From CAVAVT01 sp963592185 (GTDB taxonomy: Bacteria; Bacillota; Negativicutes; Selenomonadales; Selenomonadaceae), in NCBI GenBank assembly GCA_963592185.1, contig CAVAVT010000012.1, forward strand, positions 1-38,836: a stretch of 38,836 nucleotides of DNA, written 5' to 3'. How positions within the stretch are numbered: position 1 is the first letter of the stretch; every line of letters begins with the position of its first letter. This document shows, in pieces, positions 1 through 8,153 of this stretch. The position numbers and the translations under genes were made by a program. Under the pieces are notes generated by a model. It searched no databases. It saw only the letters and a list, made by a program, of their open reading frames with translations, and was not told where the DNA came from.

Positions 1-87
1 GCTCTTCCCTCCGTAGTCCGTTCTAATTTTTTCGCTATCCTTTGACTGAAAAGCCCATGTATCTTTTACGCTGACGGACCTTTTTCA

Positions 88-1458
88 TTACTCAGATTCC
101 ACAGCCAGTCTTTCCTCACGAATTTTGCTCTTGAAGGTCTTAACCGTCCAGCAATATGCAATGGCTAGAGGTATCAACGCTCCCAGCCAGGACATAGGGT
201 TCGCCCAGCATGCTCCGATGAATCCGAAGCTGTTTACCAGAAAAATAGCTGCCGATGTCCTCATGATAAGCTCCATTACTCCTGCCACCGTGGGCACAAC
301 GCTCTGGCCCAGCCCCTGCAGGGTGTATCGGAAAATAAACAGCAGTGAAAGGATAAAGTAACACATTCCGTTCACCACTAGGAAGGTATGACCGTAATCC
401 ACCACCTGCTGCTGGCCTTCTCCAACGAAGAGATATACCAAATCGCCGCCAAAGAAAACATTGAATATGCCCACCAAAATGCTAAAGGTTACTGACATTA
501 TAATGCACTGCTTGACGCCCTTACGTATACGGGAAAATTTCCTTGCGCCATAATTCTGGGCTGTATATGCGCCCATTGCCACTCCAAAGGACATCATGGG
601 CATCAATGCAATGGCATCTACCTTCTGTGCTGCAGAATAAGCCGCAACAGCAACTGGTCCCAGACCATTCAGCGCAGCCTGAAGAATTACCGCACCAATG
701 GCGATGATGGAGGCCTGAAATCCCATGGGGATACCGATTCGTAAGTGTTCATAGGCAAAATGCTTGTCGATATTCAAATCGCTCCGGGTAAATTTCAGTG
801 TAGGAACCTTGCGCCAAATGTAAAGAATGGTTATTACCGCACCAAACAGCTGGGAGGCTATCATGGCAATTGCCGCCCCGGGGATGCCCCACTCCAGTAC
901 CAGCAGGACAATTGGCTCCAAAATAATGTTAAAAATCAGGGCTATTGCAAGTAAGAAGGTCGGGGTACGGCTGTTGCCCAGACCTCTTATGAGATAGGTT
1001 CCCATGAGGAACACAGTATTGATAAAAATTCCTCCGTAGACAATGGAGAGAAAGCTTACCGCACCGTCCAGTATTTCCGGAGGAGTCTGAAGCAATTCCA
1101 GCATCCAGCGGCACAAAAGCACACCTAGAATCGAGAGTATCAGTCCCACGCCAATGGAAAGAACCATACAGCAGGCGGAGCTTTTTCTCACGCCCTCAAA
1201 ATCCTTTGCTCCGAAACGCTGTCCTGTATATATGGAAAAGCCTGAGGTCATGCCGATGGTAAATCCCACCACCAGAAACATGAGGCAGCCAGTACATCCT
1301 ACCGCCGCCAGCGCCTCAACACCTAAAAATCGTCCAACCAGCAGAGTATCCACAAATGCGTAAAGCTGCTGAAATATATTTCCTGCAATCAGCGGCATTG
1401 TAAAGAAAAAAATCAGTTTCATAGGGCTGCCGCTTGTCATTGTCTTTGTATTTGCCAT
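88..1458 (-). CDS. MATE family efflux transporter
   Basis: A 456-residue polytopic membrane protein with the layout of MATE (NorM/DinF-like) exporters, which expel organic cations or drugs using a Na+ or H+ gradient. Two homologous halves are visible, roughly residues 10-220 and 235-445. The N-terminal half carries the family-typical stretch P-L-I-A-G-N-I-F-Q-Q-L-Y, followed by D-T-L-L-V-G-R-F-L-G. Length is normal for the family (about 450). The ATG is preceded by GGGAGAG at a slightly long spacing. It lies 52 bases downstream of the YdcF-like gene on the same strand, so the two are probably cotranscribed. The substrate cannot be told from sequence. Family assignment is secure. Confidence 0.93.
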   Translation of the reverse strand: MANTKTMTSGSPMKLIFFFTMPLIAGNIFQQLYAFVDTLLVGRFLGVEALAAVGCTGCLMFLVVGFTIGMTSGFSIYTGQRFGAKDFEGVRKSSACCMVLSIGVGLILSILGVLLCRWMLELLQTPPEILDGAVSFLSIVYGGIFINTVFLMGTYLIRGLGNSRTPTFLLAIALIFNIILEPIVLLVLEWGIPGAAIAMIASQLFGAVITILYIWRKVPTLKFTRSDLNIDKHFAYEHLRIGIPMGFQASIIAIGAVILQAALNGLGPVAVAAYSAAQKVDAIALMPMMSFGVAMGAYTAQNYGARKFSRIRKGVKQCIIMSVTFSILVGIFNVFFGGDLVYLFVGEGQQQVVDYGHTFLVVNGMCYFILSLLFIFRYTLQGLGQSVVPTVAGVMELIMRTSAAIFLVNSFGFIGACWANPMSWLGALIPLAIAYCWTVKTFKSKIREERLAVESE

Positions 1459-1510
1459 AAGTTCATATTCTCTCCCTTCTCCGGATTTTTAGCTAAACCG
1501 TCAAACCCAG

Positions 1511-2266
1511 TCACTCTAAATAATTTGTAATCATCCACCTGAGCCGCTCCTGCATCACTAGGGAATTCATAGCCAGTGCAGATGCCTGGGGCATGAGCTT
1601 GTTATAGTGGAAAACATGCTGTCTGTTTATCATGTAATCTGTGGGATAGGGAACAACTTCAATCCCTTCCTTTTGGAAATTCAGCACGGACCGGTCCATG
1701 TGGAAAGCCGAAGTCACCAATATGGGGTGCTCGATGCCGTTATCCCTGAGAATCGGTCTGGTAAACACCGCATTCTGTCTGGTATTGAGGCTCTTATTTT
1801 CCACCAGGATATCCTTCTCCGGCACTCCCATATCCATAAGAATACGCCGGGCTATTTCCGCCTCCGGACCGCTGTCCTCATAGACCTGTCCCCCGGAAAG
1901 CACCACGGGAACGTGGAGCATGTGATAAAGTCTTACGGTGGCGAGAAGCCTTCCCGATGGCGAGCTGCAAAGTGTTCCAATGCCCCCAACATCCGGGGTA
2001 TCCTTCAAAGCTCCGCCCCCAAGCATAATAATTGCATCACCCTGTGGATTTGCCGGAGGCTCATAGACGCTTTCCAAGCTTCCCAAGGTCCGCTCTGCCA
2101 CTAGAGATGTGGACAGGAGATACATCGCCATTGTCAGTACCAGTATGATTGATGCATATTTTTTCAAGCCCCGTCTGTAAAGCATTACACCCAGCACAGC
2201 AAAAAGCACTATGAATATGCCAGGCAGCAGTAGAAAGCTTGCTCCAAATTTTAGAACATATATCAT
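1511..2266 (-). CDS. YdcF/ElyC-like DUF218 membrane protein
   Basis: A 251-residue protein with two N-terminal membrane segments (about residues 5-28 and 38-56) and a soluble DUF218 domain. The domain has the family landmarks A-I-I-M-L-G-G-G near residue 78, V-V-L-S-G-G near 121, E-N-K-S-L-N-T-R-Q-N near 156 and V-T-S-A-F-H-M near 184. In the family, ElyC and SanA act in envelope and peptidoglycan-precursor homeostasis, while YdcF binds S-adenosylmethionine; the exact reaction is unsettled. TTGGAG lies just upstream of the ATG. It probably heads a two-gene unit with the MATE exporter. Domain call is good, function is open. Confidence 0.85.
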   Translation of the reverse strand: MIYVLKFGASFLLLPGIFIVLFAVLGVMLYRRGLKKYASIILVLTMAMYLLSTSLVAERTLGSLESVYEPPANPQGDAIIMLGGGALKDTPDVGGIGTLCSSPSGRLLATVRLYHMLHVPVVLSGGQVYEDSGPEAEIARRILMDMGVPEKDILVENKSLNTRQNAVFTRPILRDNGIEHPILVTSAFHMDRSVLNFQKEGIEVVPYPTDYMINRQHVFHYNKLMPQASALAMNSLVMQERLRWMITNYLE

Positions 2267-2434
2267 CTTGTACGCTCCAATAAAAAGATAGAGGAATAAC
2301 CCCTTTTATATCGAATAAAAGAATTTATGGGGTTTGCAAAGCTGTGTTTGCACCTCCCACAGAGAACAGATTCATGTTTCTGTATCTCTCAAGCATAGCA
2401 GAATTTGATGAAAAAAAGAAGGAGATTGAAGGCA

Positions 2435-2779
2435 ATGGCAATTATAGAAAGCAACATGGTTCATGCCAAGGAAAAGGCCGGTGGAAAGGGCGAAATCCAC
2501 ATTAACCAGCTTCTCACACCGAAGGAGCTTGACGGCAAATGCGACATGTACGCACAGGTAACCATCCCTCCCGGATGCTCTATCGGAGTTCATGAGCACC
2601 ACGGCAACACTGAGACTTACCACATTCTCAGCGGCGAAGCTCTCTACAACGATAACGGCACTGAGATGCGCATCGGCGCTGGCACCACCACCTACTGTCC
2701 TGATGGTGAAAAGCACGGCATTGAAAATGCTTCTGACTCTGAGGACCTGGTATTCATGGCCCTCATCATTAAAAGCTGA
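2435..2779 (+). CDS. Small single-domain cupin protein
   Basis: A 114-residue cupin. I chose the ATG at 2435 rather than the upstream in-frame TTG at 2405, because AAGAAGGAG sits 10 bases before it and the extra ten residues are only basic filler. The metal-binding cupin motif 1 is visible as H-E-H-H followed by T-E-T-Y-H-I-L-S-G, with a second-motif histidine in E-K-H-G-I. This supports a metal-dependent cupin fold; such small proteins can be isomerases, dioxygenases or sugar-binding proteins, and nothing here decides between them. The gene stands alone: it diverges from the ydcF-like gene and ends in a strong terminator. Confidence 0.85.
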   Translation: MAIIESNMVHAKEKAGGKGEIHINQLLTPKELDGKCDMYAQVTIPPGCSIGVHEHHGNTETYHILSGEALYNDNGTEMRIGAGTTTYCPDGEKHGIENASDSEDLVFMALIIKS

Positions 2780-2793
2780 TATTTAGGCAAAAA

Positions 2794-2837
2794 GACAGCT
2801 GTGGCTGGGTTTCATCCCTTCCACAGCTGTCTTTTTT
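2794..2837. terminator. Bidirectional intrinsic terminator after the cupin gene
   Basis: A perfect 11-bp stem GACAGCTGTGG / CCACAGCTGTC (2794-2804 with 2821-2831) with a 16-base loop, followed by TTTTTT on the plus strand. AAAAA precedes it, so it can also stop transcripts arriving on the minus strand from the epimerase gene. Confidence 0.9.
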
Positions 2838-2918
2838 CAAAATGTATTTACAGCACTCAAATCTAAGACTGCACCGTTAGCAAAATGTCATAACCCCTCA
2901 CGTGAGTATCAGCCCCGC

Positions 2919-3854
2919 TTAATTTTCACCATGAAAATGTCCGCAGGTTCTTCTAAGTCCCTCTTCAAGGGAGATAACGGGCTTCCAGTTCAGCCCATTT
3001 TTTGCCTTTTCATTGGAAAGCACGGAGCGGTAGATGTCTCCAGTGCGCTCTGGACCGTAGGCTGGCTCTATTGCCCTTCCTTCCACCTTGGCAAATATTT
3101 CCACCAGCTGCTTCAGGCTGCATTCCGTCTGGGTACTGAGGTTGTACACCGTATTTGGCTTATCTGTATTGATTGCCGCCAATATTCCTGCCGCAATGTC
3201 TCCAGCATAGATAAAGTCACGGGTCTGACCTCCGTCACCGAAGATAGTGATACCCTGACCCTTCGCAATCCTTTTTGCAAAAATGCTTATAACTCCGCCT
3301 TCACCGCCGTCCCCCTGACGCTCACCGTAAACATTGGCAAACCGAAGAACCACGTAGTCCAGACCGTAAATATCTTTATAGAGTTTTAAGTATTTTTCCA
3401 CAGTAACCTTGCTGAGACCGTAGAAGGACATGGGGGCGAGCTGTCTTTCCTCCAGTATCGGAAGGTCCTCCTCCGGCACATCCCCGTAGCTTGCTGCAGT
3501 AGAGGCGAATATCACCCTTTTTACACCGTTCCGACGGGCTGCCTCCAGCACTCTCACTGAGCCCATAACATTCTGATCCGCATCATTTAAGGGATTTTCA
3601 ATGGATTTATCCACCATGGTCTGTCCTGCTAGGTGGACGATGTAGTCAAAGCCCCCAGCATCCACTGTGCTGTCCAGAAGGCTGCCGCACACATCCCCCT
3701 CAATGAAGGTCAAGCCCTCATCCCCGGCTGGAAGATTTTCCACAAGACCTGTGCTGAGGTTGTCCAGCACCGTTACAGCGGCACCTTCATTCAGCAAAAG
3801 CCTCACCAAATGGGAGCCAATAAAGCCAGCTCCACCTGTTACCAATACGTTCAT
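2919..3854 (-). CDS. NAD-dependent nucleotide-sugar epimerase/dehydratase (GalE-like)
   Basis: A 311-residue extended short-chain dehydrogenase. The NAD-binding T-G-G-A-G-F-I-G-S motif is at residues 7-15 of the chosen start, and the catalytic Y-x-x-x-K appears as Y-G-L-S-K near residue 140. Downstream motifs include L-R-F-A-N-V-Y-G and D-F-I-Y, typical of UDP-glucose 4-epimerase and dTDP-glucose dehydratase relatives. A longer frame upstream (to 3902) overlaps rfbD, but the Rossmann motif starts at the ATG at 3854, two bases after the rfbD stop, so that start is preferred. It probably makes a sugar nucleotide for LPS or another surface glycan alongside RfbD. GalE versus another epimerase is not resolved. 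Confidence 0.88.
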   Translation of the reverse strand: MNVLVTGGAGFIGSHLVRLLLNEGAAVTVLDNLSTGLVENLPAGDEGLTFIEGDVCGSLLDSTVDAGGFDYIVHLAGQTMVDKSIENPLNDADQNVMGSVRVLEAARRNGVKRVIFASTAASYGDVPEEDLPILEERQLAPMSFYGLSKVTVEKYLKLYKDIYGLDYVVLRFANVYGERQGDGGEGGVISIFAKRIAKGQGITIFGDGGQTRDFIYAGDIAAGILAAINTDKPNTVYNLSTQTECSLKQLVEIFAKVEGRAIEPAYGPERTGDIYRSVLSNEKAKNGLNWKPVISLEEGLRRTCGHFHGEN

Positions 3855-3856
3855 AC

Positions 3857-4702
3857 TCAAATCCCCAGCTCCTTCAAATAACGTGCCAGAGCATCCTGCC
3901 ATTCCGGCAGCCTCTTAAAGCCAGCCTTGTCCAGCGAAGCCTTGCTCAATCTGGAATTATTGGGACGAACAGCCTTTGTTGGGTACTCAGAAGATGCCAC
4001 AGGGATAACATTTACATCTCTGCCGGAAAGTCTGAATATTTCCTTTGCAAAATCCGCCCAGGAGCACAGTCCCTCATTAGTGGCATGGTAGATTCCATAA
4101 GCCTCCGTCTCCACCATATCTGCCAAAAGCTCCGCCAAATCCGCTGTATAGGTGGGTGAACCGACCTGATCATCCACCACCTTCAAGGTATCATGAGTCT
4201 CGGAAAGCTTCAGCATTGTCTTGACAAAATTTTTGCCGTTAATGCCAAATACCCATGAAATGCGGACAATGAAATACTTGTCCAACAGGTTCTGGACCAC
4301 CATTTCTCCCTCGAGCTTGGTGGAACCGTATACATTCTTGGGGCTTTTTGTACAGTCAGTTTCATAAATGCGCTCCCCTTCTCCAAGGAACACGTAGTCA
4401 GTGCTGATGTAGATGAGTTTCGCCCCGATTTCCCTGCAGGCCTCGGCAATGGATTTAGTTCCTCCCACGTTTACAGCGTAGCAGTTTTCCCTGTCATCCT
4501 CGGCCGCATCCACAGCGGTGTAAGCAGCACAGTGAATCACAGCATCCGGAGCATATTCCTTTATATAGCTCTTTACAGCCTCATCATCCGTCAGGGAAAA
4601 ATCCTTGCTGCTCACGCCTCTACACTTTATATTTCTCTTTTCCAGAGTTTTTACCACGTCATGTCCAAGCTGGCCCGTGACTCCTGTTACCAGTACCCGC
4701 AT
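3857..4702 (-). CDS. rfbD: dTDP-4-dehydrorhamnose reductase
   Basis: A 281-residue RmlD/RfbD protein, the last step of dTDP-L-rhamnose synthesis (NAD(P)H reduction of dTDP-4-keto-rhamnose). Visible motifs are G-V-T-G-Q-L-G at the N terminus, A-A-Y-T-A-V-D-A-A-E near residue 60, S-T-D-Y-V-F near 100, the catalytic Y-G-S-T-K near 125, D-Q-V-G-S-P-T near 180 and R-P-x-N-S-R-L-S near 245. Length is normal. rfbA, rfbB and rfbC are not in the window. It sits 15 bases after the histidine kinase gene and two bases before the epimerase, so the pair appears to be cotranscribed with the two-component system. Confidence 0.93.
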   Translation of the reverse strand: MRVLVTGVTGQLGHDVVKTLEKRNIKCRGVSSKDFSLTDDEAVKSYIKEYAPDAVIHCAAYTAVDAAEDDRENCYAVNVGGTKSIAEACREIGAKLIYISTDYVFLGEGERIYETDCTKSPKNVYGSTKLEGEMVVQNLLDKYFIVRISWVFGINGKNFVKTMLKLSETHDTLKVVDDQVGSPTYTADLAELLADMVETEAYGIYHATNEGLCSWADFAKEIFRLSGRDVNVIPVASSEYPTKAVRPNNSRLSKASLDKAGFKRLPEWQDALARYLKELGI

Positions 4703-4717
4703 GAAAATCCTCCTTGC

Positions 4718-6181
4718 TTACACCTGCTCCTCGAAAAGCTTCTCCTCATCCTTTGCCAGAGGAATATCCAGCAAAATCTTAGTGCCTTTTTCCGGCTCGC
4801 TTTCCATGGAAAGTTTTATGTCATGGCTTTCGCAGATCCAATGGGCAATGGAAAGTCCCAGTCCCGTGCCTGCAACGCCGTTTCCTACCTTTGTTCTTGA
4901 GGTATCCACCCTGTAGAACCGCTGGAATACCTTTTCCTGCTGGTCCTTCGGTATACCTATGCCGTTATCCGCCAGCTCCATGTGGAGCACATTCCCCTTA
5001 ATCTCTGAGGAAATGGTTATCCTGCCCCCATCCGGGGTGTACTTAATGCTGTTGTCAAGGAAAATTCTAAGCATCTGCCTGATGGTGACTTTGTCTCCAT
5101 AGATTGCTGCATCATCATTTTTCAAAAGCTCCAGTGTGTGATTGCTGCATACCAGCTTCATTTTCCGGTATACATCCTCCACAAAGCTTCCCGTATGAAT
5201 AATTTCCTTGTGAAGCACCTGCCTCTTCTGATCCGCCCGGGCCAGAAACAGGAGCTTTTCCACCAGCTGCTGCATGTTTTCGGACTCTGAATGAATGGCG
5301 GAAATTCCCTCCTCCAGCACCTTTTTGTCCGTCTGCCCCCAGCGCATGAGCATGTCTGAATATCCCAAAATTACGGTTATCGGAGTTCTAAGCTCATGGG
5401 ATGCATCGGAAACAAATCTTTTTTGCTGTTCAAAGCCCCCCTGGACCCTGTCCAGCATGTGGTTAAATGTATGGGCAAGCTCGCTTAGCTCATCCTCTGT
5501 CTTCCCTACAGGCACACGTTTTCCCAGGTCATCCACCTCAATGGATTTCACCGTATTGGTTATATCCCTCAGTGGCCTGAGCATCCATTTTGTGTAAAAA
5601 TATCCTGTGAGAAGAGCGATTACCAGAGCTATCAGATTTGTTATGATAAGGCTTTTTTCCAGCAGATTGATAAAAACTGTTTCCGCTGTAATGGTCTTTA
5701 AAAAATGAGCCGTATAGTTCCTGCCATCCACTCTCACCTGGAGGGTTTTATAATAAAGTTTCGCATTTTTAAGTGTCACTACAGACATGTCAGGATGTGC
5801 CCAAATGGTTCTATCTCTATCAATATGTCTGCCCACCACAACCAACGGAGGGTAGTGGGAGTCCGTGTCATAAACCAGATCCCCCTGCTCATTTGTGACC
5901 CTCAGAACCACACCGGGCATCAGCGGCTCGCCCTTGGAGAACTGGGAATTGAACACATGTCCCCTGCCCAGCTGCTCCATGGTCCGATTCACGCTTATCT
6001 CTATTTCAATTCCTGCCTGGTGGTAAAGGACAAAATTCAGTCCTATAACCGTCACCAGGCTGGTAAATACTAAAATACCGCAAAGAAGCGCTGCATAAAC
6101 AAGTGTGAGCTTTACGGATATTTTCATGTTCTGAATATCCCTCACACCCAGCATGAAGGCTTTTTTAATCCTTGACAGCAT
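4718..6181 (-). CDS. Membrane sensor histidine kinase
   Basis: A 487-residue class I histidine kinase. It has an N-terminal membrane segment near residues 25-50, an extracytoplasmic sensor of about 120 residues, a second membrane segment near 172-195 and a HAMP linker to about 245. The HisKA motif S-H-E-L-R-T-P places the phosphorylated histidine at residue 262. The ATPase domain shows D-N-S-I-K-Y-T-P, D-N-G-I-G-I-P and G-T-G-L-G-L-S. It overlaps the response regulator stop by 17 bases, as cognate pairs do. The sensor part resembles ArlS/CssS-type kinases only in layout; the signal is unknown. The rhamnose and epimerase genes follow directly, hinting at an envelope-related stimulus. Confidence 0.94.
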   Translation of the reverse strand: MLSRIKKAFMLGVRDIQNMKISVKLTLVYAALLCGILVFTSLVTVIGLNFVLYHQAGIEIEISVNRTMEQLGRGHVFNSQFSKGEPLMPGVVLRVTNEQGDLVYDTDSHYPPLVVVGRHIDRDRTIWAHPDMSVVTLKNAKLYYKTLQVRVDGRNYTAHFLKTITAETVFINLLEKSLIITNLIALVIALLTGYFYTKWMLRPLRDITNTVKSIEVDDLGKRVPVGKTEDELSELAHTFNHMLDRVQGGFEQQKRFVSDASHELRTPITVILGYSDMLMRWGQTDKKVLEEGISAIHSESENMQQLVEKLLFLARADQKRQVLHKEIIHTGSFVEDVYRKMKLVCSNHTLELLKNDDAAIYGDKVTIRQMLRIFLDNSIKYTPDGGRITISSEIKGNVLHMELADNGIGIPKDQQEKVFQRFYRVDTSRTKVGNGVAGTGLGLSIAHWICESHDIKLSMESEPEKGTKILLDIPLAKDEEKLFEEQV

Positions 6182-6845
6182 ATCCTACTCCACGCATGGT
6201 GTATATATATTTTTCATTGAAACGGTCGTCAAGTTTTGAACGGAGATAACGGATGTATACGTCCACCACATTGGTGTCTCCAACATAGTCATAGCCCCAG
6301 ACCTTCTGAAGTATCTGGTCCCTTGTCAGCACTGTGCGCTTATTGCGGAGCATATACTCCAAAAGAGCATACTCCTTCTTGGTAAGCTGTACCGACTCGT
6401 CTCCCACAATAACCTCAAAACGGCTTGGATACATGCGGAGATCCTTGCAGGTCAGCACCTCAGTGGCAGGAGCATCGCTTGATGCATGCTTTCTGAGAGC
6501 TGCCCTGATCCGGGCCAAAAGCTCCTGAATTGCAAAAGGCTTGGTAATGTAGTCATCCGCTCCAAGGTCCAGACCCTGTACCTTGTCCTCCACATCATCC
6601 TTTGCTGTAAGAAGAATAATCGGTATATCTGAAAATTCCCTTACCTTTCTGCATATTGTAAGTCCGTCCATATCCGGAAGCATAATATCTAAAAGCACTA
6701 AATCAAAATTTTCCTGGGCAATGCGCTCATAGGCTCTCTGCCCATTCTCCTCAGATTCGGAAATAAAGCCCTCATGCTCCAGCTCCATTTGCAAAAATCT
6801 GGCTATTTTTCTTTCATCCTCAACGATAAAAATTTTAATGGCCAT
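6165..6845 (-). CDS. OmpR/PhoB-type response regulator
   Basis: A 226-residue regulator from the ATG at 6845, chosen over an upstream in-frame start because AGGAGGAG lies at ideal spacing and the receiver fold begins right there. The receiver domain (residues 1-115) has acidic residues E9/D10, the phospho-acceptor Asp53 in L-L-D-I-M-L-P and Lys in T-K-P-F. The C-terminal winged helix (about 130-226) has Y-I-R-Y-L-R-S-K-L and ends in R-G-V-G-Y. It works with the kinase encoded just downstream. A PhoP-like direct repeat upstream suggests autoregulation. Confidence 0.95.
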   Translation of the reverse strand: MAIKIFIVEDERKIARFLQMELEHEGFISESEENGQRAYERIAQENFDLVLLDIMLPDMDGLTICRKVREFSDIPIILLTAKDDVEDKVQGLDLGADDYITKPFAIQELLARIRAALRKHASSDAPATEVLTCKDLRMYPSRFEVIVGDESVQLTKKEYALLEYMLRNKRTVLTRDQILQKVWGYDYVGDTNVVDVYIRYLRSKLDDRFNEKYIYTMRGVGYAVKD

Positions 6846-6880
6846 CTTTTCTCCTCCTATTATGTATGGTCTGACTACCA

Positions 6881-6918
6881 ACTATATTATGCATGTGAAT
6901 CCTGTAATTCATCTGTAA
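6881..6918 (-). promoter_or_regulatory. Promoter with PhoP-box-like direct repeat upstream of the response regulator
   Basis: On the minus strand the hexamer TTACAG occurs twice, separated by exactly five bases (6918-6913 and 6907-6902), giving the 11-bp periodicity OmpR/PhoP-family regulators bind. The second copy overlaps a possible -35 (ATTACA, 6908-6903), which is 16 bases from a -10-like TATAGT (6886-6881). The repeat is seen; binding by the adjacent regulator is inferred. Confidence 0.5.
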
Positions 6919-6958
6919 CAGAATCCCCAGCCATATATTTCAAGCAAAAATCAGTTCC

Positions 6959-7849
6959 TTAGGACTCATTGGTCATGTACATTTTCTTAAAGGCCTCAAT
7001 GAGATGTCTGCAACTGCTGGAAAGTGTTCTGTTCTTCAGCCATGCCACAACCGTATGTGTGGAAATTTCCGGGTCAATAAGCTTTTTGTACACCAGTGAA
7101 CCCTCTGACAGCATACTCTGGGCGGACATGGGCAAAAGTGCCATGCCGATATTTTTCTTTGTCAGAAGAACATCCTGAATAATACTGTCGCTGACACAGA
7201 TAATGTTCGGCTCAAAGCCCAGCTTGCGGCATTTTGTCACAAAAAGGGTCTTCCAGCGAAGGGGCACAATCATAGGCTGGTCCCTAAGCTCAATGAGTCG
7301 GATCACCTTCTCGCTGCCGCCGCAGATGCAGCCCTCACGGTTCATTGCTATCCCTAACGGCTCATTGGAAAGGGTCAGTGAATCGTAATTGTTCTGGTCC
7401 ACCTGGGTTCTGGTAATGGCAAGCTCAATTACCCTGTTGTCCAAAAGCTCGAGGATTCGTGCTCCCTCACCCTCCCAAAGTTGGAAAGTAACCTGTGGAT
7501 ATTCCTTGCGGAACTGCGCCAAAAGGTCTGGGAGCAGCATTGCGCCTGAAGTGGTGATAGTTCCGATTCGCACAGAACCAGCCACGCCGGTGCCGATTTC
7601 ACGAATCTCGCACTCCGTGCCGTCCACCATGCCCAGTATATGCTCCACTCTGGAATAAAGCAGCCGTCCAGCCTCAGTAAGACGGATACGCCTGCTGCCA
7701 CGCTCGAAAAGCTTTACCCCCAAAGAGTCCTCCAAACGCTTCATCTGGCGGCTCAGTGCCGGCTGGGCAACATTCAGCCTTTGGGCCGCATGACTAATAT
7801 TGCCTTCTTCAACAATGGCATAGAAGGCATTCATATCCTTTATTTCCAT
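6959..7849 (-). CDS. LysR family transcriptional regulator
   Basis: A 296-residue LysR-type regulator. The winged helix-turn-helix spans residues 1-60, with the family-typical G-N-I-S-H-A-A-Q-R-L-N-V-A-Q-P-A-L-S-R-Q followed by L-E-D-S-L-G-V-K-L-F-E-R. A periplasmic-binding-like effector domain follows (about 90-290). Length is typical. The gene is divergent from the DhaL gene across 304 bases, an arrangement in which LysR proteins often control the neighbour, but no clear T-N11-A box was identified. The effector is unknown; residues such as G-T-I-T-T-S-G in the first effector subdomain are compatible with a CynR/CbbR-like class. Confidence 0.93.
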   Translation of the reverse strand: MEIKDMNAFYAIVEEGNISHAAQRLNVAQPALSRQMKRLEDSLGVKLFERGSRRIRLTEAGRLLYSRVEHILGMVDGTECEIREIGTGVAGSVRIGTITTSGAMLLPDLLAQFRKEYPQVTFQLWEGEGARILELLDNRVIELAITRTQVDQNNYDSLTLSNEPLGIAMNREGCICGGSEKVIRLIELRDQPMIVPLRWKTLFVTKCRKLGFEPNIICVSDSIIQDVLLTKKNIGMALLPMSAQSMLSEGSLVYKKLIDPEISTHTVVAWLKNRTLSSSCRHLIEAFKKMYMTNES

Positions 7850-7950
7850 TTATACTCGTCCCTTCGGTATAGTTGCAAACAGCCTCCGCCAAGCCTTGGT
7901 CATCTGCACCAGATTGTAAAAAGCACAACTATTCACTCTATCATCATTCT

Positions 7951-7979
7951 ATTATAACGCCATTGTTCAAATTTTGCCA
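7951..7979 (-). promoter_or_regulatory. Putative promoter of the LysR gene
   Basis: A perfect -10 TATAAT (minus strand, 7956-7951) lies 17 bases from a weak -35-like TGGCAA (7979-7974). A transcript starting near 7944 would have a leader of about 95 bases. The weak -35 lowers confidence. Confidence 0.4.
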
Positions 7980-8035
7980 TTTTAAAGCACATTAAAAGAC
8001 CGTTGTAATAATTTTCTGTACATTTCAACTTTTAC

Positions 8036-8064
8036 TTGTAAGAATTTTGTCAACCGTGTATAAT
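8036..8064 (+). promoter_or_regulatory. Sigma70-type promoter of the DhaL gene
   Basis: TTGTAA (8036-8041), a 17-base spacer and a perfect TATAAT (8059-8064). Predicted start of transcription is near 8071, giving an 80-base 5' leader. The rest of the 304-base gap between the LysR and DhaL genes holds the LysR promoter candidate and a leader hairpin. Confidence 0.7.
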
Positions 8065-8100
8065 ATTTAAGTTGAGAGACACTCTTATTTTTACTGAATT

Positions 8101-8125
8101 TACACATATGTCTTTTACATGTGTA
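8101..8125 (+). promoter_or_regulatory. Inverted repeat in the 5' leader of the DhaL gene
   Basis: TACACAT (8101-8107) and ATGTGTA (8119-8125) form an inverted repeat with an 11-base centre between the predicted transcription start and the ribosome binding site. It could be an RNA hairpin or a DNA operator. No T-tract follows, so it is not an intrinsic terminator. Confidence 0.35.
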
Positions 8126-8153
8126 TATAAATATTGAAAAGGATGTGGAAAGT

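Noticed and set aside
2312..2328. TTTTAT/ATAAAA palindrome upstream of the cupin gene as an operator
   Set aside because: Short, A-T-only and without a matching copy nearby; chance is as likely.
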